A stretch of DNA of 35,783 nt from Bradyrhizobium uaiense (GTDB taxonomy: Bacteria; Pseudomonadota; Alphaproteobacteria; Rhizobiales; Xanthobacteraceae): positions 1 through 35,783 of the forward strand of contig NZ_VKHP01000073.1 in assembly GCF_010811875.1 (NCBI RefSeq), given 5' to 3'. The notes under the pieces were generated by a model, which saw only the letters and a list, made by a program, of their open reading frames with translations, made no database searches and was not told the origin of the DNA. The number at the start of each line of letters is the position of its first letter. Positions within the stretch are counted from its first letter, which is position 1. Below are positions 7,946 through 17,048 of the stretch, one piece after another. A program made the position numbers and the translations under genes.

Positions 7946-9679
7946 ATGCCCGAACTGCTCGAGACACTGAAGACCATCGATTTTCTATATGGGAACAGTG
8001 CAGTTCTCAGGATTTTTTCTTCTCCTCGTTTTCCCATCGCCGCGGCACTGGCGAGGATCTGCTTCATAAATCCGGAGGTCAGCGAGGCGACCGAAGACCA
8101 GCTTTGCGCCACTCTCGAGCAACTCCTGGTGGCGGCCCGCGAGCTTGATCTCTCGCAGGATGGAGAAGTGCGCCTTCAGGACGATCCGAAGCATTATCTC
8201 GAGCAGTGGTCTACTTTGCGCGGTGCCCATTGGTTTTCAGTCCACATCGATCGCTCCGGCCTGAAATTTTATCGGCTTACGTCCTTCGGCCGCGAGGCAC
8301 ATACCCTCTTGGCATCGATCGAGGCTGGCCGATCCGTGTCCACCGAGAGCCGGCTCAAACGGTTCGTTGATCTCGCCAATGATCTGGCGGCACGGACGAG
8401 CGGCATTCCCGATCGCAGGATCAGGGACCTCAAAGACCAGATCTCGCGTGCAGAAAAGGAGATTGTCGCTATCGAGCGGACCGGCCAGGTCGAGCCCCTG
8501 CCAGAGCGCGAAATCATTGCCGGTTTCGAAGAGCTGTTGTGCATTCACGGCGCCATTGGAGCGGATCTCGATCAGGTTCGCGAACTGGTGGCACGTCACA
8601 GGTCGGCAACTCAGGACATCGTCATGACGTCTGATGCCCCAAAGGGCCAGTTGCTCGACCTCGTGTTCAGCGAGGAAGACAAGGTCCGCGACACCGATGA
8701 GTTTGCTTCGCTGGATGCCTTTCGCCAACTATTGACCGATGACCAACTGCGCTCGGCTACCCGCCGGAAGGTGGAAGAATTGAAGTCGCACCCCGCGATC
8801 TACAAGCGCTTCATTGCCGCCGGAAAAATGCCAACGAGGTTTGATGGCGCAGTGGAAAGCTTCTTCGATAGGTCGCGCCGTATCGACAGCGAGTTCACAG
8901 GCTACTACGAGCAGCTGCGCGGCATCGTGGTACGTGAGGACATCGACGAGATGCGCGCGGTCAGCAGAACCCATCGAAAGCTCGGCAAGCGGTTTATTGA
9001 GCTTCGGGACAGGATCAGCCCGTCTCCCCGCGATCGGCGCTTGCAGGGTCTTGGTATCGTTCTTCCGGGAACGGCGTTCAAGCCACACCCGACGGCAGAC
9101 ATTCGATTTCCTTTCAATCTTGCAAAACGGGCGAAGGTTGCACCATCAATCGACGGCGTGGAAGATGAATCGGATGCAGAGGCCTTCAAACGCGAAATGA
9201 AGCGCCAGTCTTATGTGGCTCATGAGCAGTTGAAGCTCAGGATCGCGCTCGCCCGTATTAAGTCTGGGCTCGGCCAAGTGCAGCTCAGCCAGGTTCTGCA
9301 GCTCTTTCCCCTCAGATTCGGTCTTTTCGAGCTCAATGCCTTCATAGAATTGGCTGTCCAGCACCTGCCTTCGAGGTTTGACCTCAATCTGATGGCGATC
9401 ACACGCCTAATCGATGAATACGAAGATCCGGTTGGTCAGCGCACCTGTACGTTTTTCGATCCCATTTTTCTTAACGAGGGCGAACCAGGCCAGGGGATCG
9501 AGGAGATCAGTTGTCGCTTGCCCGATGACAGCCTCATCGACAATGACATCTGGTCGAAGTTGGCAGAGGACAGCGTCAAAACGCACGTCCAGTGGCTCAT
9601 CGGGCACGCTAACCCCTCTCAGTCCCTGCACAATGGTGTCGACCCACTCGGCGAATCCAATACAAACGTGCAAGGATGA
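7946..9679 (+). CDS. jetA: Wadjet protein JetA (DUF3375), MukF/kleisin-like subunit
   Basis: 577 residues, complete. It opens with LETLKTIDFLYGNSAVLRIF and matches the DUF3375 family: an N-terminal winged-helix region, a charged helical centre (about 120-320, with segments such as RDLKDQISRAEKEIVAIE), and a C-terminal part with FKREMKRQSYVAHEQLKLRI and VQLSQVLQLFPLRFGLFELN. In Wadjet plasmid-defence systems JetA is the kleisin-like subunit (MukF analogue) that bridges the JetC ATPase heads and binds JetB. The start is an ATG preceded by GGGGTG at a suitable distance. It is the first gene of jetABCD; jetB begins four bases after its stop. The family is clear; type I is inferred from the DUF3375/DUF4194/DUF3322-DUF2220 combination. 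Confidence 0.9.
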   Translation: MPELLETLKTIDFLYGNSAVLRIFSSPRFPIAAALARICFINPEVSEATEDQLCATLEQLLVAARELDLSQDGEVRLQDDPKHYLEQWSTLRGAHWFSVHIDRSGLKFYRLTSFGREAHTLLASIEAGRSVSTESRLKRFVDLANDLAARTSGIPDRRIRDLKDQISRAEKEIVAIERTGQVEPLPEREIIAGFEELLCIHGAIGADLDQVRELVARHRSATQDIVMTSDAPKGQLLDLVFSEEDKVRDTDEFASLDAFRQLLTDDQLRSATRRKVEELKSHPAIYKRFIAAGKMPTRFDGAVESFFDRSRRIDSEFTGYYEQLRGIVVREDIDEMRAVSRTHRKLGKRFIELRDRISPSPRDRRLQGLGIVLPGTAFKPHPTADIRFPFNLAKRAKVAPSIDGVEDESDAEAFKREMKRQSYVAHEQLKLRIALARIKSGLGQVQLSQVLQLFPLRFGLFELNAFIELAVQHLPSRFDLNLMAITRLIDEYEDPVGQRTCTFFDPIFLNEGEPGQGIEEISCRLPDDSLIDNDIWSKLAEDSVKTHVQWLIGHANPSQSLHNGVDPLGESNTNVQG

Positions 9680-9682
9680 TCC

Positions 9683-10339
9683 ATGGGCAACGACGCGCCA
9701 GTATCGATCGAGCACGTAAAGGTGCGGCTCCTTGCCGGACCGCTTCGCGAAGATGACGATCCAGATCTTTGGCAACAACTTTTCCTAGGGCGCGACCATC
9801 TCAGCCGATGGTTCGACGAACTCGGCGTCGAGCTGGTGGTTCACAACGACTATCGAATTGCCTTGCTTCGCCAGACCAGCGACAGCGTGCGCGAACGCCG
9901 GGCTCAGGACAAGGGAAAAGCAGCTCTTCCTCCTCTGTTACAATCGCGGGCGCTGACTTTCCTCGAAAGCCAGGTGCTGGCGTATCTACACGATAAGCTC
10001 AATTCAGCGGCAGGCATGGGAATCTTGGATCAGTCCATCCTCCGCAGCGAGGTTTGCGATGCAATCATCAATCTGCAACCAGACGCACAGCGGAACAATG
10101 AAGCGACACTGACTGGCCGCATCAATGCCGCTCTGAATAAATTCAAAGACTATGGGCTCATTGAGGAGACCCAGCTGAGTGGTCAGCCCGCGATCCAACC
10201 CCAATTGATTTTGCTCGTCATGGTACCTCGTGACGAACTGGAACGCTTCAGCGGGCTGATAGGCGACCTTGTGGCGTCAGGAGAGCCGCCGGGAGGAGGG
10301 GAGGACGCTGGGTCCCTGGGAGGACAGTACGGTGAGTAG
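9683..10339 (+). CDS. jetB: Wadjet protein JetB (DUF4194), MukE/KITE-like subunit
   Basis: 218 residues, of normal size for DUF4194 proteins. Visible features are an N-terminal segment with LWQQLFLGRDHLSRWFDELG, a winged-helix pair with LTFLESQVLAYLHDKLN and LTGRINAALNKFKDYGLIEE, and a short basic-to-acidic tail. JetB is the KITE-type partner of JetA in the SMC-like complex that recognises and compacts plasmid DNA. AAGGATG precedes the ATG. The gene starts just after jetA and its last eight bases overlap the start of jetC, so the genes are translationally coupled. The C-terminal 20 residues (EPPGGGEDAGSLGGQYGE) are low-complexity because the DNA there also carries the jetC ribosome binding site. 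Confidence 0.88.
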   Translation: MGNDAPVSIEHVKVRLLAGPLREDDDPDLWQQLFLGRDHLSRWFDELGVELVVHNDYRIALLRQTSDSVRERRAQDKGKAALPPLLQSRALTFLESQVLAYLHDKLNSAAGMGILDQSILRSEVCDAIINLQPDAQRNNEATLTGRINAALNKFKDYGLIEETQLSGQPAIQPQLILLVMVPRDELERFSGLIGDLVASGEPPGGGEDAGSLGGQYGE

Positions 10340-13300
10340 CGAATTGGCGAACGGCGCGATGGCAGAGCCCGCGGTTGAAGATAGCGAATTCAGTTCGTTC
10401 ACAGTCGGCTCATTTTCCGAGCGTGCCGGATTCCGATTGGACGAGCTCCATGTCCAGAATTTCGGCAGTTATGACGGCGCCCCTTCGGTCCTTCAGTTCA
10501 ATCGGGGCAGCGCCATCTTTACTGGACGCAATGGGGTCGGAAAAACCACAGCCATCGACGCATTTCGTATGCTCGTCGCTCAGGAACCTAATTTCAACGA
10601 TGCAACAGTACCCGAAGCGCGGAAGAGGGATCGCGATATCCGGACATACTATCTGGGCGTCCTCGGAAAGGTGCAGCAGGATGGCCGCAACGAATATGTC
10701 GTGCTGCGCCAATATGAAGACCGCAAGTTCATGGCTATCGTTGGCAATTTTTCCGATGGCCGCGGCCACACTGTTTCGGCGGCGCGTCTCGTGCAATACG
10801 ACGCTCAGGGACAAGGCAATAGTCAACGCTACATCCTCGCCCGGCACCCTCTCAATATCGCCACGGACTTCCCTCAATTCGAAACAGCCCGCACCATAAG
10901 AAACGCCCTGGCCGACAAAGGCGTAACCGTTTACGAGACGTTCGCCTCCTATAGGGCTGCCCTCTCCGCACGCTTCGGGATTGATGATGCCAAGCAAGCG
11001 TGGGCTTTGTTTGAGCGCGCCATCGGCACCAAGACCGTCGACAATCTGACCGAGTTCATGCGCGAGCTCATTCTGCCGATGTCGGTTCTCGCGGAGACGG
11101 CCGATCAGCTAGTTAGATCCACAGCGGCTCTCGACGACGCCTACCAGGCCGTGAAGCAAGACGAGCAGAAGCTGACACGGCTCCAGCGGATTATTCGTGA
11201 AATCGATGAGGTTGAGCAGTCTTTCGCGGCGACCGAACGGCTCAAGCGTTTGCAGTCCTACCGCAAGCAAGCAGAGACCGTGGTGCTGGCTAGGGCGGTC
11301 CGTCGCGATGTTGCACGGCGCCATACTGAGTTAGTCGCGACGCGGCGCATTAGCGAAGCCGCGTCTGCACAGTTGAACGACTTGACGCGTCGGGTGAGCG
11401 ACCTTGAACGACAAGAGCGTGATCTCGGGGGCCAACGTGTGATCGAGTGGCGGCAGGAAATCGAAAATCGCACGACACAGATGGCGACGGTTACGACTGA
11501 CCTGGAAAAGCTATCGAAAGCACTCGCTGAATTCGGGCTTTCGACCGACGTTTCGTTCGAGCAGTCGCATCATACGCAGGACCAGTGGGAACGGATAAAA
11601 GGCGAACTTAACAAGGCAGCCGATCGCACTCCGGCACGGACCGGAGAGATGGACGTAGCACTGGCCAGATTATCCAGTGAACTTGCGACGCTCGAGACAG
11701 AGCTCAAGAACGCGACGACCGACCTTAATGCCGCTGAAAGATCGCGATCCAATCTTCCACGTCAGCATGTCGAAATTCGCGAAAAGCTTGCGGAAGCGCT
11801 TGGCGTTGTCGTGGATTCCCTGCCGTTTTTTGGCGAGCTCGTGCGCGTTGCTCCTCATGCAGCCGCCCAAGGGTGGGAGGGCGCCATCAATCGCTTGCTT
11901 GCCAATCAAGCCCGGAGGTTGTTGGTCGACGAGGCCCTCTATCCGCGAGCCGCTGCTTGGATAGATCGCAGCCATCTTGGTCTGAGACTGGAATACGATA
12001 GAGTCGACCCCATTGCGCTAGGCTCCGCGAAGCTCGGTGATGATCGCGTTGCGGGAAAATTAGAAGTACGCCCCGGCAACCGATTTGCGGGTCACGTCCG
12101 CCGGGTCCTCGACACGCGATACGACCACGAGTGTTTTACGGCCGCCGACGATAATTTTCGCCGTTGTCGACGAGGCCTCACCAAGGCCGGGCAGAGCCGC
12201 GACGGCGACCGTCACGTCAAGGACGATAGACGACATATCGACGACCGATCTTCGTTCGTACTCGGCTGGGATAGCACGGAGCGCATCGCCCACCTATCCC
12301 GAGAGATCAAGCGGATCGAAGCGATGCAAAGGTCGCGCGCCGAACAGGGCAAGACCCTGCGTGCCGGCCGTGACAATTTCATCGTCAAGGCAACGCAGAT
12401 GCGCCAGTTAGCCGATTCGATGGGCGACTTTGAGCGCGTCGACCTTTGTCGCATCGAGAGTGAAATCGAGGAGCGCGAGGCGTGGATCGAAGAGGCGACG
12501 GCGAAGGATCCGAGCTACGTGGCCATATCGAAAGCCCTGGCCAAAGCGCGAGCAGAAGTCCCGGCGGCCAAGAAGACTGCTGATGAGCGTTCTGGTGTCT
12601 TTGTCGTGCAAAACCACGAGCTGAACTACCAAACGGAGCGCCTTAGAAAGCTCGATGCGGAAGTTGGAAAGCGCCGGACGCCCTATTCGGAGTGGAAAGG
12701 ATATTGTCTCATCGCCCGGCAGGCTGGAGTAACGGCATCCATCTTCGAAGAAGATCCCGCTCCCAACGCGACAAGGGGTGTAGGGGTGTGGGAGACGATT
12801 CGCAGCGGAATCGAGACGGGATTGGATAAAGAGTCCACGAAGCGGGAGAAACTCCTACCATCACTCACCCGGCTGGGATCGGACTATTTCAAGGAGTTTT
12901 CGACGGAGACCGCCTTACTGAGCGTCGCCGGACTCACGGATGAGGATGGGGCCGGCACACGAGCTGATTGGCGGCAGCGACGCACGGATATCGAAGGCCG
13001 CGAGTTGGTCCGTCACCGAGAGCGTCTGCAACAGGCGATGACGGATGCGATCGATAACGGGATCGTCAACATCAAGACGCAGCTAGAAAAAGAACGCCTC
13101 GAGATCCGCGACACCGTGATTGGCATCAACGAGACGCTGCGCGCCGTCACCTACGATCCGGTGCACGGCACGCGGATGCGATTCAAAGCCAACGACGCCG
13201 TATCGCAGCGCATCGCAACCTTTACCAAAGATTTGCGGCAGGTCACTGATGATTGGATCGGCAATAGCGACGGCAATATCGAGGAGCGATATACCAAAAC

Positions 13301-13958
13301 CAAACGCTTCATCGATCAGGTCAAGGATGTCCCCGAGAATAACGCGTGGCGGCGGGAGGTTCTTGACAGCCGCCGGTGGTTCACCTTTATCGCACAGGAG
13401 TACAAGCTCCACGCAGATGGCACGGAAACCATCATCAATGACTATGACGGCGCTACCGGTTCATCGGGCGGCCAGAAGGAGCGTCTCGCCATGACGGTGA
13501 TGGCCGCGGGCCTTGCATGGCGCTTCGGGATGGTCAATCCGGCGGCGGCTCACAAATCGTTTCGCGTTCTCATGCTGGACGAGGCCTTCAAGAATAGCCA
13601 CGACGACACGATCCGCGCCTTGTTGCAGCTGTTTAGTGCTTTCGGCTTCCAGATGATCTTTGCCATGCCCTCCAAGAACCTTGCTGTTGTTGCGCGTCAT
13701 ATTGAGCGAGCTTTCGCTGTCGACACAAAGGACCGCAGAACCGTAGTCACCGTGCACGGCCTCAAAAACCTTGTGCAACACAACCAAAGCATGGCCGCCG
13801 CTTCAGCTCTCATGATGGCCAAGGAAGCGGGGATCAATGTCGAACAGCTCGATCTGGCTAAAATCGACGAGCGTCTCGCCGGGTTGACAACTGACGCGCT
13901 GGAGCGTGTTGCTGCCAGTGGACTCTCGAATGAGTTATTGAATGACCGTGGCGGCTGA
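10332..13958 (+). CDS. jetC: Wadjet SMC-like ATPase JetC
   Basis: 1208 residues from the GTG at 10332, chosen because GGGAGGA lies seven bases upstream; a GTG at 10269 inside jetB and an ATG at 10359 are less likely. The N-terminal head has Walker A GRNGVGKTT (Lys71). Two long coiled-coil regions (about 240-450 and 660-800) flank a hinge-like middle with KDDRRHIDDRSSFVLGWDS, typical of this MukB-like group. The C-terminal head has the ABC signature SSGGQKERLAM near residue 1043, Walker B RVLMLDEAF near 1080, and a following FQMIFAMPSKNL. JetC hydrolyses ATP to extrude DNA loops and, with JetD, leads to cleavage of closed circular plasmids. No frameshift or missing catalytic motif is seen. Confidence 0.92.
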   Translation: MSSELANGAMAEPAVEDSEFSSFTVGSFSERAGFRLDELHVQNFGSYDGAPSVLQFNRGSAIFTGRNGVGKTTAIDAFRMLVAQEPNFNDATVPEARKRDRDIRTYYLGVLGKVQQDGRNEYVVLRQYEDRKFMAIVGNFSDGRGHTVSAARLVQYDAQGQGNSQRYILARHPLNIATDFPQFETARTIRNALADKGVTVYETFASYRAALSARFGIDDAKQAWALFERAIGTKTVDNLTEFMRELILPMSVLAETADQLVRSTAALDDAYQAVKQDEQKLTRLQRIIREIDEVEQSFAATERLKRLQSYRKQAETVVLARAVRRDVARRHTELVATRRISEAASAQLNDLTRRVSDLERQERDLGGQRVIEWRQEIENRTTQMATVTTDLEKLSKALAEFGLSTDVSFEQSHHTQDQWERIKGELNKAADRTPARTGEMDVALARLSSELATLETELKNATTDLNAAERSRSNLPRQHVEIREKLAEALGVVVDSLPFFGELVRVAPHAAAQGWEGAINRLLANQARRLLVDEALYPRAAAWIDRSHLGLRLEYDRVDPIALGSAKLGDDRVAGKLEVRPGNRFAGHVRRVLDTRYDHECFTAADDNFRRCRRGLTKAGQSRDGDRHVKDDRRHIDDRSSFVLGWDSTERIAHLSREIKRIEAMQRSRAEQGKTLRAGRDNFIVKATQMRQLADSMGDFERVDLCRIESEIEEREAWIEEATAKDPSYVAISKALAKARAEVPAAKKTADERSGVFVVQNHELNYQTERLRKLDAEVGKRRTPYSEWKGYCLIARQAGVTASIFEEDPAPNATRGVGVWETIRSGIETGLDKESTKREKLLPSLTRLGSDYFKEFSTETALLSVAGLTDEDGAGTRADWRQRRTDIEGRELVRHRERLQQAMTDAIDNGIVNIKTQLEKERLEIRDTVIGINETLRAVTYDPVHGTRMRFKANDAVSQRIATFTKDLRQVTDDWIGNSDGNIEERYTKTKRFIDQVKDVPENNAWRREVLDSRRWFTFIAQEYKLHADGTETIINDYDGATGSSGGQKERLAMTVMAAGLAWRFGMVNPAAAHKSFRVLMLDEAFKNSHDDTIRALLQLFSAFGFQMIFAMPSKNLAVVARHIERAFAVDTKDRRTVVTVHGLKNLVQHNQSMAAASALMMAKEAGINVEQLDLAKIDERLAGLTTDALERVAASGLSNELLNDRGG

Positions 13959-15189
13959 TGTCATCCCGCGATGGAAGACACCGAAGGATTTCGAGCTTTG
14001 GCTCGCTAGGCGCGTTGAGCGATGGGTATCCGTCGAGCTTCGGACGCCGGGCGCCGTCCCGGAAACTTTCACGATCTCGACGCCCGGCTTGACGGCTGCC
14101 CTCGTCTCCGAGCATTTCCCGGTAATTCGAGCATGGTGTATCTCCTGGCAGGAGGCGGCAGCACGATCGGCTGACGTAGAAATCGAATATGAGGACTGGA
14201 ATACGCGCAACTTTGGCCGTGTGCGCATCCCTTGCAGCGCGCGAGTGACGTCGGTCGACGGTGTGGCGCGCCTGTTAAAACGATCAGCAGATCTGTCAAA
14301 GGCGCGGCGGCGCTGCCAAGCCCTAGCCACCCATGACGCGCGGCTGTCTTTGCTGGCCGACCATTGGCCGGCGATCGTTGCTATGCCAGAAGGTGACTTC
14401 GATATTGTGTGCCGCTTCGTGGCGCACATTCTACAGTCGTCGGTCTCGCTCATCCGATTGCGAGAAGTCGCATGTGCGGGGATGCACACCAAGTTCCTCG
14501 AGCAGAACCGGGGGCTTGTTGGCCCCATCATGTTGGCGCTCGGTATTCCAGGAAATGCGAGTGCCAAAAGCTGGGCTGGTAAGCTCGGTTTCATAGACGA
14601 TGAAACGGCGTTGTTTGAGATACGCGATCTCGATGGTCATCTGCTTCCCTATGTCCATTTCGCGTTGCCCGCGTCATCCCTCGTATCCTCGCCACTGTCT
14701 CCTCAGTCCAATGCAGGTCTGCATGGTGCCATCGTTGTCGAAAATCTGGCTACCTTTCGCGCTCTTCCTTCAGTGCCGGGCGTGATCGCGATTTTCGGAC
14801 GCGGGGACGCGGTACGCGTTCTCGCAGCAGCGTCGTGGCTCGCCGCGTGCCCGCTTCTCTATGCTGGGGACCTCGACCATGCCGGCTTCCAGATGGTGGC
14901 CGCGCTTCGCCGCGGCGGTCTATTCCATCTCGAGACGGCATTCATGGATGCTGCTACCGCTTACCGCTTGCGGCCCTATTGGGTAGCGGACACCTCGAGA
15001 CCAGGATCTGAGGGCGCCTATGTCGGATTGAGAGAGGAGGAAAGTGACGCCCAGCGGATGATGGCTGAAGGACCGTGGCGCCTCGAGCAAGAAAGGATCG
15101 CATTCGATATATGGGTAGATCGCCTTCGCATATGGCGTGCTCAAACGGACAAGGCTCCGGCTGTGACATCGGATGGAACCCAAAGTTGA
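13942..15189 (+). CDS. jetD: Wadjet nuclease JetD (DUF3322 + DUF2220, Toprim)
   Basis: 415 residues, starting at an ATG that overlaps the jetC end by 17 bases. The N-terminal DUF3322 region (about 1-190) begins IPRWKTPKDFELWLARRVER. The C-terminal DUF2220/Toprim region contains AIVVENLATF with Glu267 and YAGDLDHAGF with Asp310 and Asp312, the acidic residues expected for metal-dependent cleavage in the topoisomerase VI A-like fold. JetD is the nuclease of Wadjet and cuts plasmid DNA once the JetABC motor has extruded it. With catalytic residues and all three partners intact, the operon is probably active. The last 25 residues are polar and poorly conserved-looking. Confidence 0.9.
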   Translation: MTVAADVIPRWKTPKDFELWLARRVERWVSVELRTPGAVPETFTISTPGLTAALVSEHFPVIRAWCISWQEAAARSADVEIEYEDWNTRNFGRVRIPCSARVTSVDGVARLLKRSADLSKARRRCQALATHDARLSLLADHWPAIVAMPEGDFDIVCRFVAHILQSSVSLIRLREVACAGMHTKFLEQNRGLVGPIMLALGIPGNASAKSWAGKLGFIDDETALFEIRDLDGHLLPYVHFALPASSLVSSPLSPQSNAGLHGAIVVENLATFRALPSVPGVIAIFGRGDAVRVLAAASWLAACPLLYAGDLDHAGFQMVAALRRGGLFHLETAFMDAATAYRLRPYWVADTSRPGSEGAYVGLREEESDAQRMMAEGPWRLEQERIAFDIWVDRLRIWRAQTDKAPAVTSDGTQS

Positions 15190-15357
15190 GCGCGAATCCG
15201 CTACACTGCGATCCTGCCCAATCCTTCTGTTGTCCGCAGTTACGGATTAAGAGGGATCCAGATATTTGCAGCAAAGCTCACTGAGATCGGATAGAAAATG
15301 CTTTTCATCGCGGTTTTCAGGATGTGTAAAGGTAAAGGTCTCACTGGAGTTGACCAA

Positions 15358-15885
15358 CTAGCTAGCCGTCCAGCGACCCAATGAAAGCAACCCGCTAGGC
15401 TTCTGTTGCGACGTCTCGTAGTGGGAAGGCGTGCTGATCTTCCTCGTCTTGTGGCGATTTTCTGGGAAAAGCTTCATGCTGAAAAGGGCAGCGGCGTTCA
15501 GGTACGGTGTATATTCGTATGGCATCCGCTTGCGCACTGGATGCACTATAATGCGTTCAACCAAGCTACGGAAAGCGATGCGGGTTTCGATAGCTTTCAG
15601 ATTTATCTTGAGCGCGGTGACCAATTTCTTAGCTTCCGAACGGTATCGATCACCGAACTTCGGATGATCGAACGGGATGACGTTTTCGTCGCCGTTGCCC
15701 AGCAATCGTAATCGCTCCTCGACAGTTTCGCGTTCCGCGTCGCATTCATCTATCCGCTTGAGCAACTCATCTGGCTTACGACGGCTGTTTGCGATCGCAT
15801 ATGACAAGCGTTCGATCTCGATATTAAGCACATGGCGCCGATTCTCCAAGTTGGAGCGTTCGCTGTTCTTTAGCTGCGCTCGCAC
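15358..15885 (-). pseudogene. C-terminal fragment of a large serine recombinase
   Basis: About 175 residues of minus-strand coding sequence match the C-terminal part of large serine recombinases: a coiled coil (LKNSERSNLENRRHVLNIEI, then LSYAIANSRRKPDELLKRID), a segment with KNLKAIETRIAFRSLVERII-like character, and VHPVRKRMPYEYTPYL, ending SQQKPSGLLSLGRWTAS. The catalytic serine domain and zinc-ribbon region are missing. Although the frame stays open to 16053, similarity ends near 15885 and the rest reads across a group II intron tail on the other strand. The 3' end of this gene is the template from which the dispersed repeat relics (copies A, B and C) derive. Confidence 0.8.
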
Positions 15886-15904
15886 TTGGGCGCAGGCACG
15901 GATA

Positions 15905-15995
15905 TGACGCGGGTTACCCTCGGGAAGAGCCGGGTGCGGGAAATCCGCCCGCCCGGATCTGTGAGGGCGAAAGCCAAATGGCTGAGCTACTCGAC
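15905..15995 (+). ncRNA. 3' tail of a group II intron (domains V and VI), truncated
   Basis: At 15927-15959 a 33-base sequence starting GAGCCGGGTGCGGGAAA and ending CCCGGATC resembles group II intron domain V: the AGC triad at the base, a GAAA-type loop at the tip and a bulge on the 3' side. It is followed by a domain VI-like hairpin (GGGCGAAAGCC, 15965-15975) and the end GAGCTACTCGAC at 15984-15995, typical of intron 3' termini. No intron-encoded reverse transcriptase precedes it, so only the tail survives, joined to the recombinase fragment. The call rests on motif recognition, and the domain V has a mismatch at one basal pair. Confidence 0.5.
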
Positions 15996-16537
15996 CACGA
16001 CCCAAATTTGGATCCGTCCGGAAAAAGAGAAGGTATACGAGTTCGGCAAGCATTCGAACATGGTGAGGAAAATCACCGACGACGGATCTAAATATTTGCT
16101 CAGTTTGTATTTCGCCGAAGGTGGCTCACACGTCGTTGCAACGTCGACCTTGGATGGAAGTACGGCGAACGCTACGCCGCCAATCGAGGAATAGCTCTCT
16201 CGACCAATCGCAAGAATCGGGTGTTGCGTGTCCCCGCAACCAACTTAAATTGCGATACCGAATCGGGCAGATCAGCCGCCCTAACCGGGCGGCTTTCTTG
16301 CGTCCGCAAGTTCTGATGGTTTCGCCTACCACCCAAATTTGCGAAGGAAGCAAGTCCTGGCCAACGCCAGTCCGTGATTTTGACTTGCTCAGTAACATTC
16401 GAGGCGTAGTTGAATCGCGACTAAGCCGGCATTTTGGACCATAGCGCCCGCCAAGCCAAAGACGATTGGCGCTTGCTGAGGAAAGCGCCTCTGTGCCAGA
16501 CAATTGGTCTCAGAAGCGCATTAACGGGAACCGTTCT
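15996..16537. other. Apparently non-coding interval with one terminator-like hairpin
   Basis: Between the intron tail and the ybgC-like start there is no recognised gene. A plus-strand frame crosses the intron tail and ends at 16194, but its first third is intron RNA sequence, so it is not accepted as a gene. The only clear element is the hairpin at 16274-16294. Confidence 0.4.
16274..16298 (+). terminator. Rho-independent terminator-like hairpin
   Basis: A perfect 8-bp stem, AGCCGCCC (16274-16281) and GGGCGGCT (16287-16294), with a five-base loop, is followed by TTCTTG. The strong GC stem and T-rich tail fit a plus-strand terminator, although the T run is short and no intact upstream gene is visible. 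Confidence 0.5.
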
Positions 16538-16954
16538 GTGACAGCCTCTCTTGATGGCGAAATTCGCGAAGGCCGCCATCATATGCAGGTCCGCGTTTAT
16601 TTCGAGGATACCGACGCCGGCCAGATTGTTTATCACGCGAATTTTTTGCGCTTCATGGAACGCGGCAGCAATCAGCAAGCGCTGCTCGAGGAAGCGCAGA
16701 CCGACGCGCCCGGCTTTGCCTTCGTTGTCCGTTCGATGACAATCGATTTCCTAAGACCGGCGATCTTGGACGACCTGCTCGACGTCGTCACGGTCCCGCA
16801 AGAGGTGAGGGGCGCGTCGATCGCCTTGCTGCAGGAATGCAGGCGGGGGGACGATCTCCTAGTCACGGCGCGTGTACGCGTGGCGTTTATCTCAGGCGGA
16901 AAGGCGCAGCGCATACCGAAGTCCCTGAGGCTTGCTATGGAAGGGCCCAGATAA
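16538..16954 (+). CDS. YbgC-like acyl-CoA thioesterase with internal nine-codon deletion
   Basis: 138 residues from a GTG at 16538, with GGGAA seven bases upstream. Hot-dog-fold thioesterase of the YbgC/4-hydroxybenzoyl-CoA type: VRVYFEDTDAGQIVYHANFL carries the catalytic-loop aspartate, followed by FMERG and later FVVRSMTIDFLRPAILDDLL and ARVRVAFISGGKAQRIPKSL. Compared with the partial copy at 31104, 27 bases are missing after FMERG, removing the equivalent of RTNYLRLLG. That segment is part of the conserved helix after the active-site loop, so the reading frame is kept but activity is doubtful. Intact ybgC genes usually sit by tolQR; here it lies among mobile debris, so it is a transposed or degenerate paralogue. 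Confidence 0.7.
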   Translation: MTASLDGEIREGRHHMQVRVYFEDTDAGQIVYHANFLRFMERGSNQQALLEEAQTDAPGFAFVVRSMTIDFLRPAILDDLLDVVTVPQEVRGASIALLQECRRGDDLLVTARVRVAFISGGKAQRIPKSLRLAMEGPR

Positions 16955-17048
16955 ATCTGCCCCTCGTTCATGCTATGGTCTTCCAGCGACCCAATGAAAT
17001 CAAGGCGTTAGACTTCTGTTGCGATATCGTCAAACCAGAGTTGGCGCG
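16955..17048 (-). repeat. Dispersed composite repeat, copy B (serine-recombinase 3' relic)
   Basis: Directly after the ybgC-like stop, the minus strand encodes ISQQKSNALISLGRWKTIA and a stop, the C-terminal end of the recombinase family at 15358. Nearly the same bases recur at 31297-31393; both copies end at the same place, GAGTTGGCG (17040-17048 and 31385-31393). Beyond it, this copy abuts a truncated LuxR gene and the other abuts trbG. Confidence 0.8.

Noticed and set aside
15890..16053. N-terminal part of the recombinase frame
   Set aside because: It reads antisense through the intron tail, so it is not recombinase sequence.
15886..16194. 102-codon plus-strand frame
   Set aside because: Its first third is group II intron domain V/VI sequence; the rest matches nothing.
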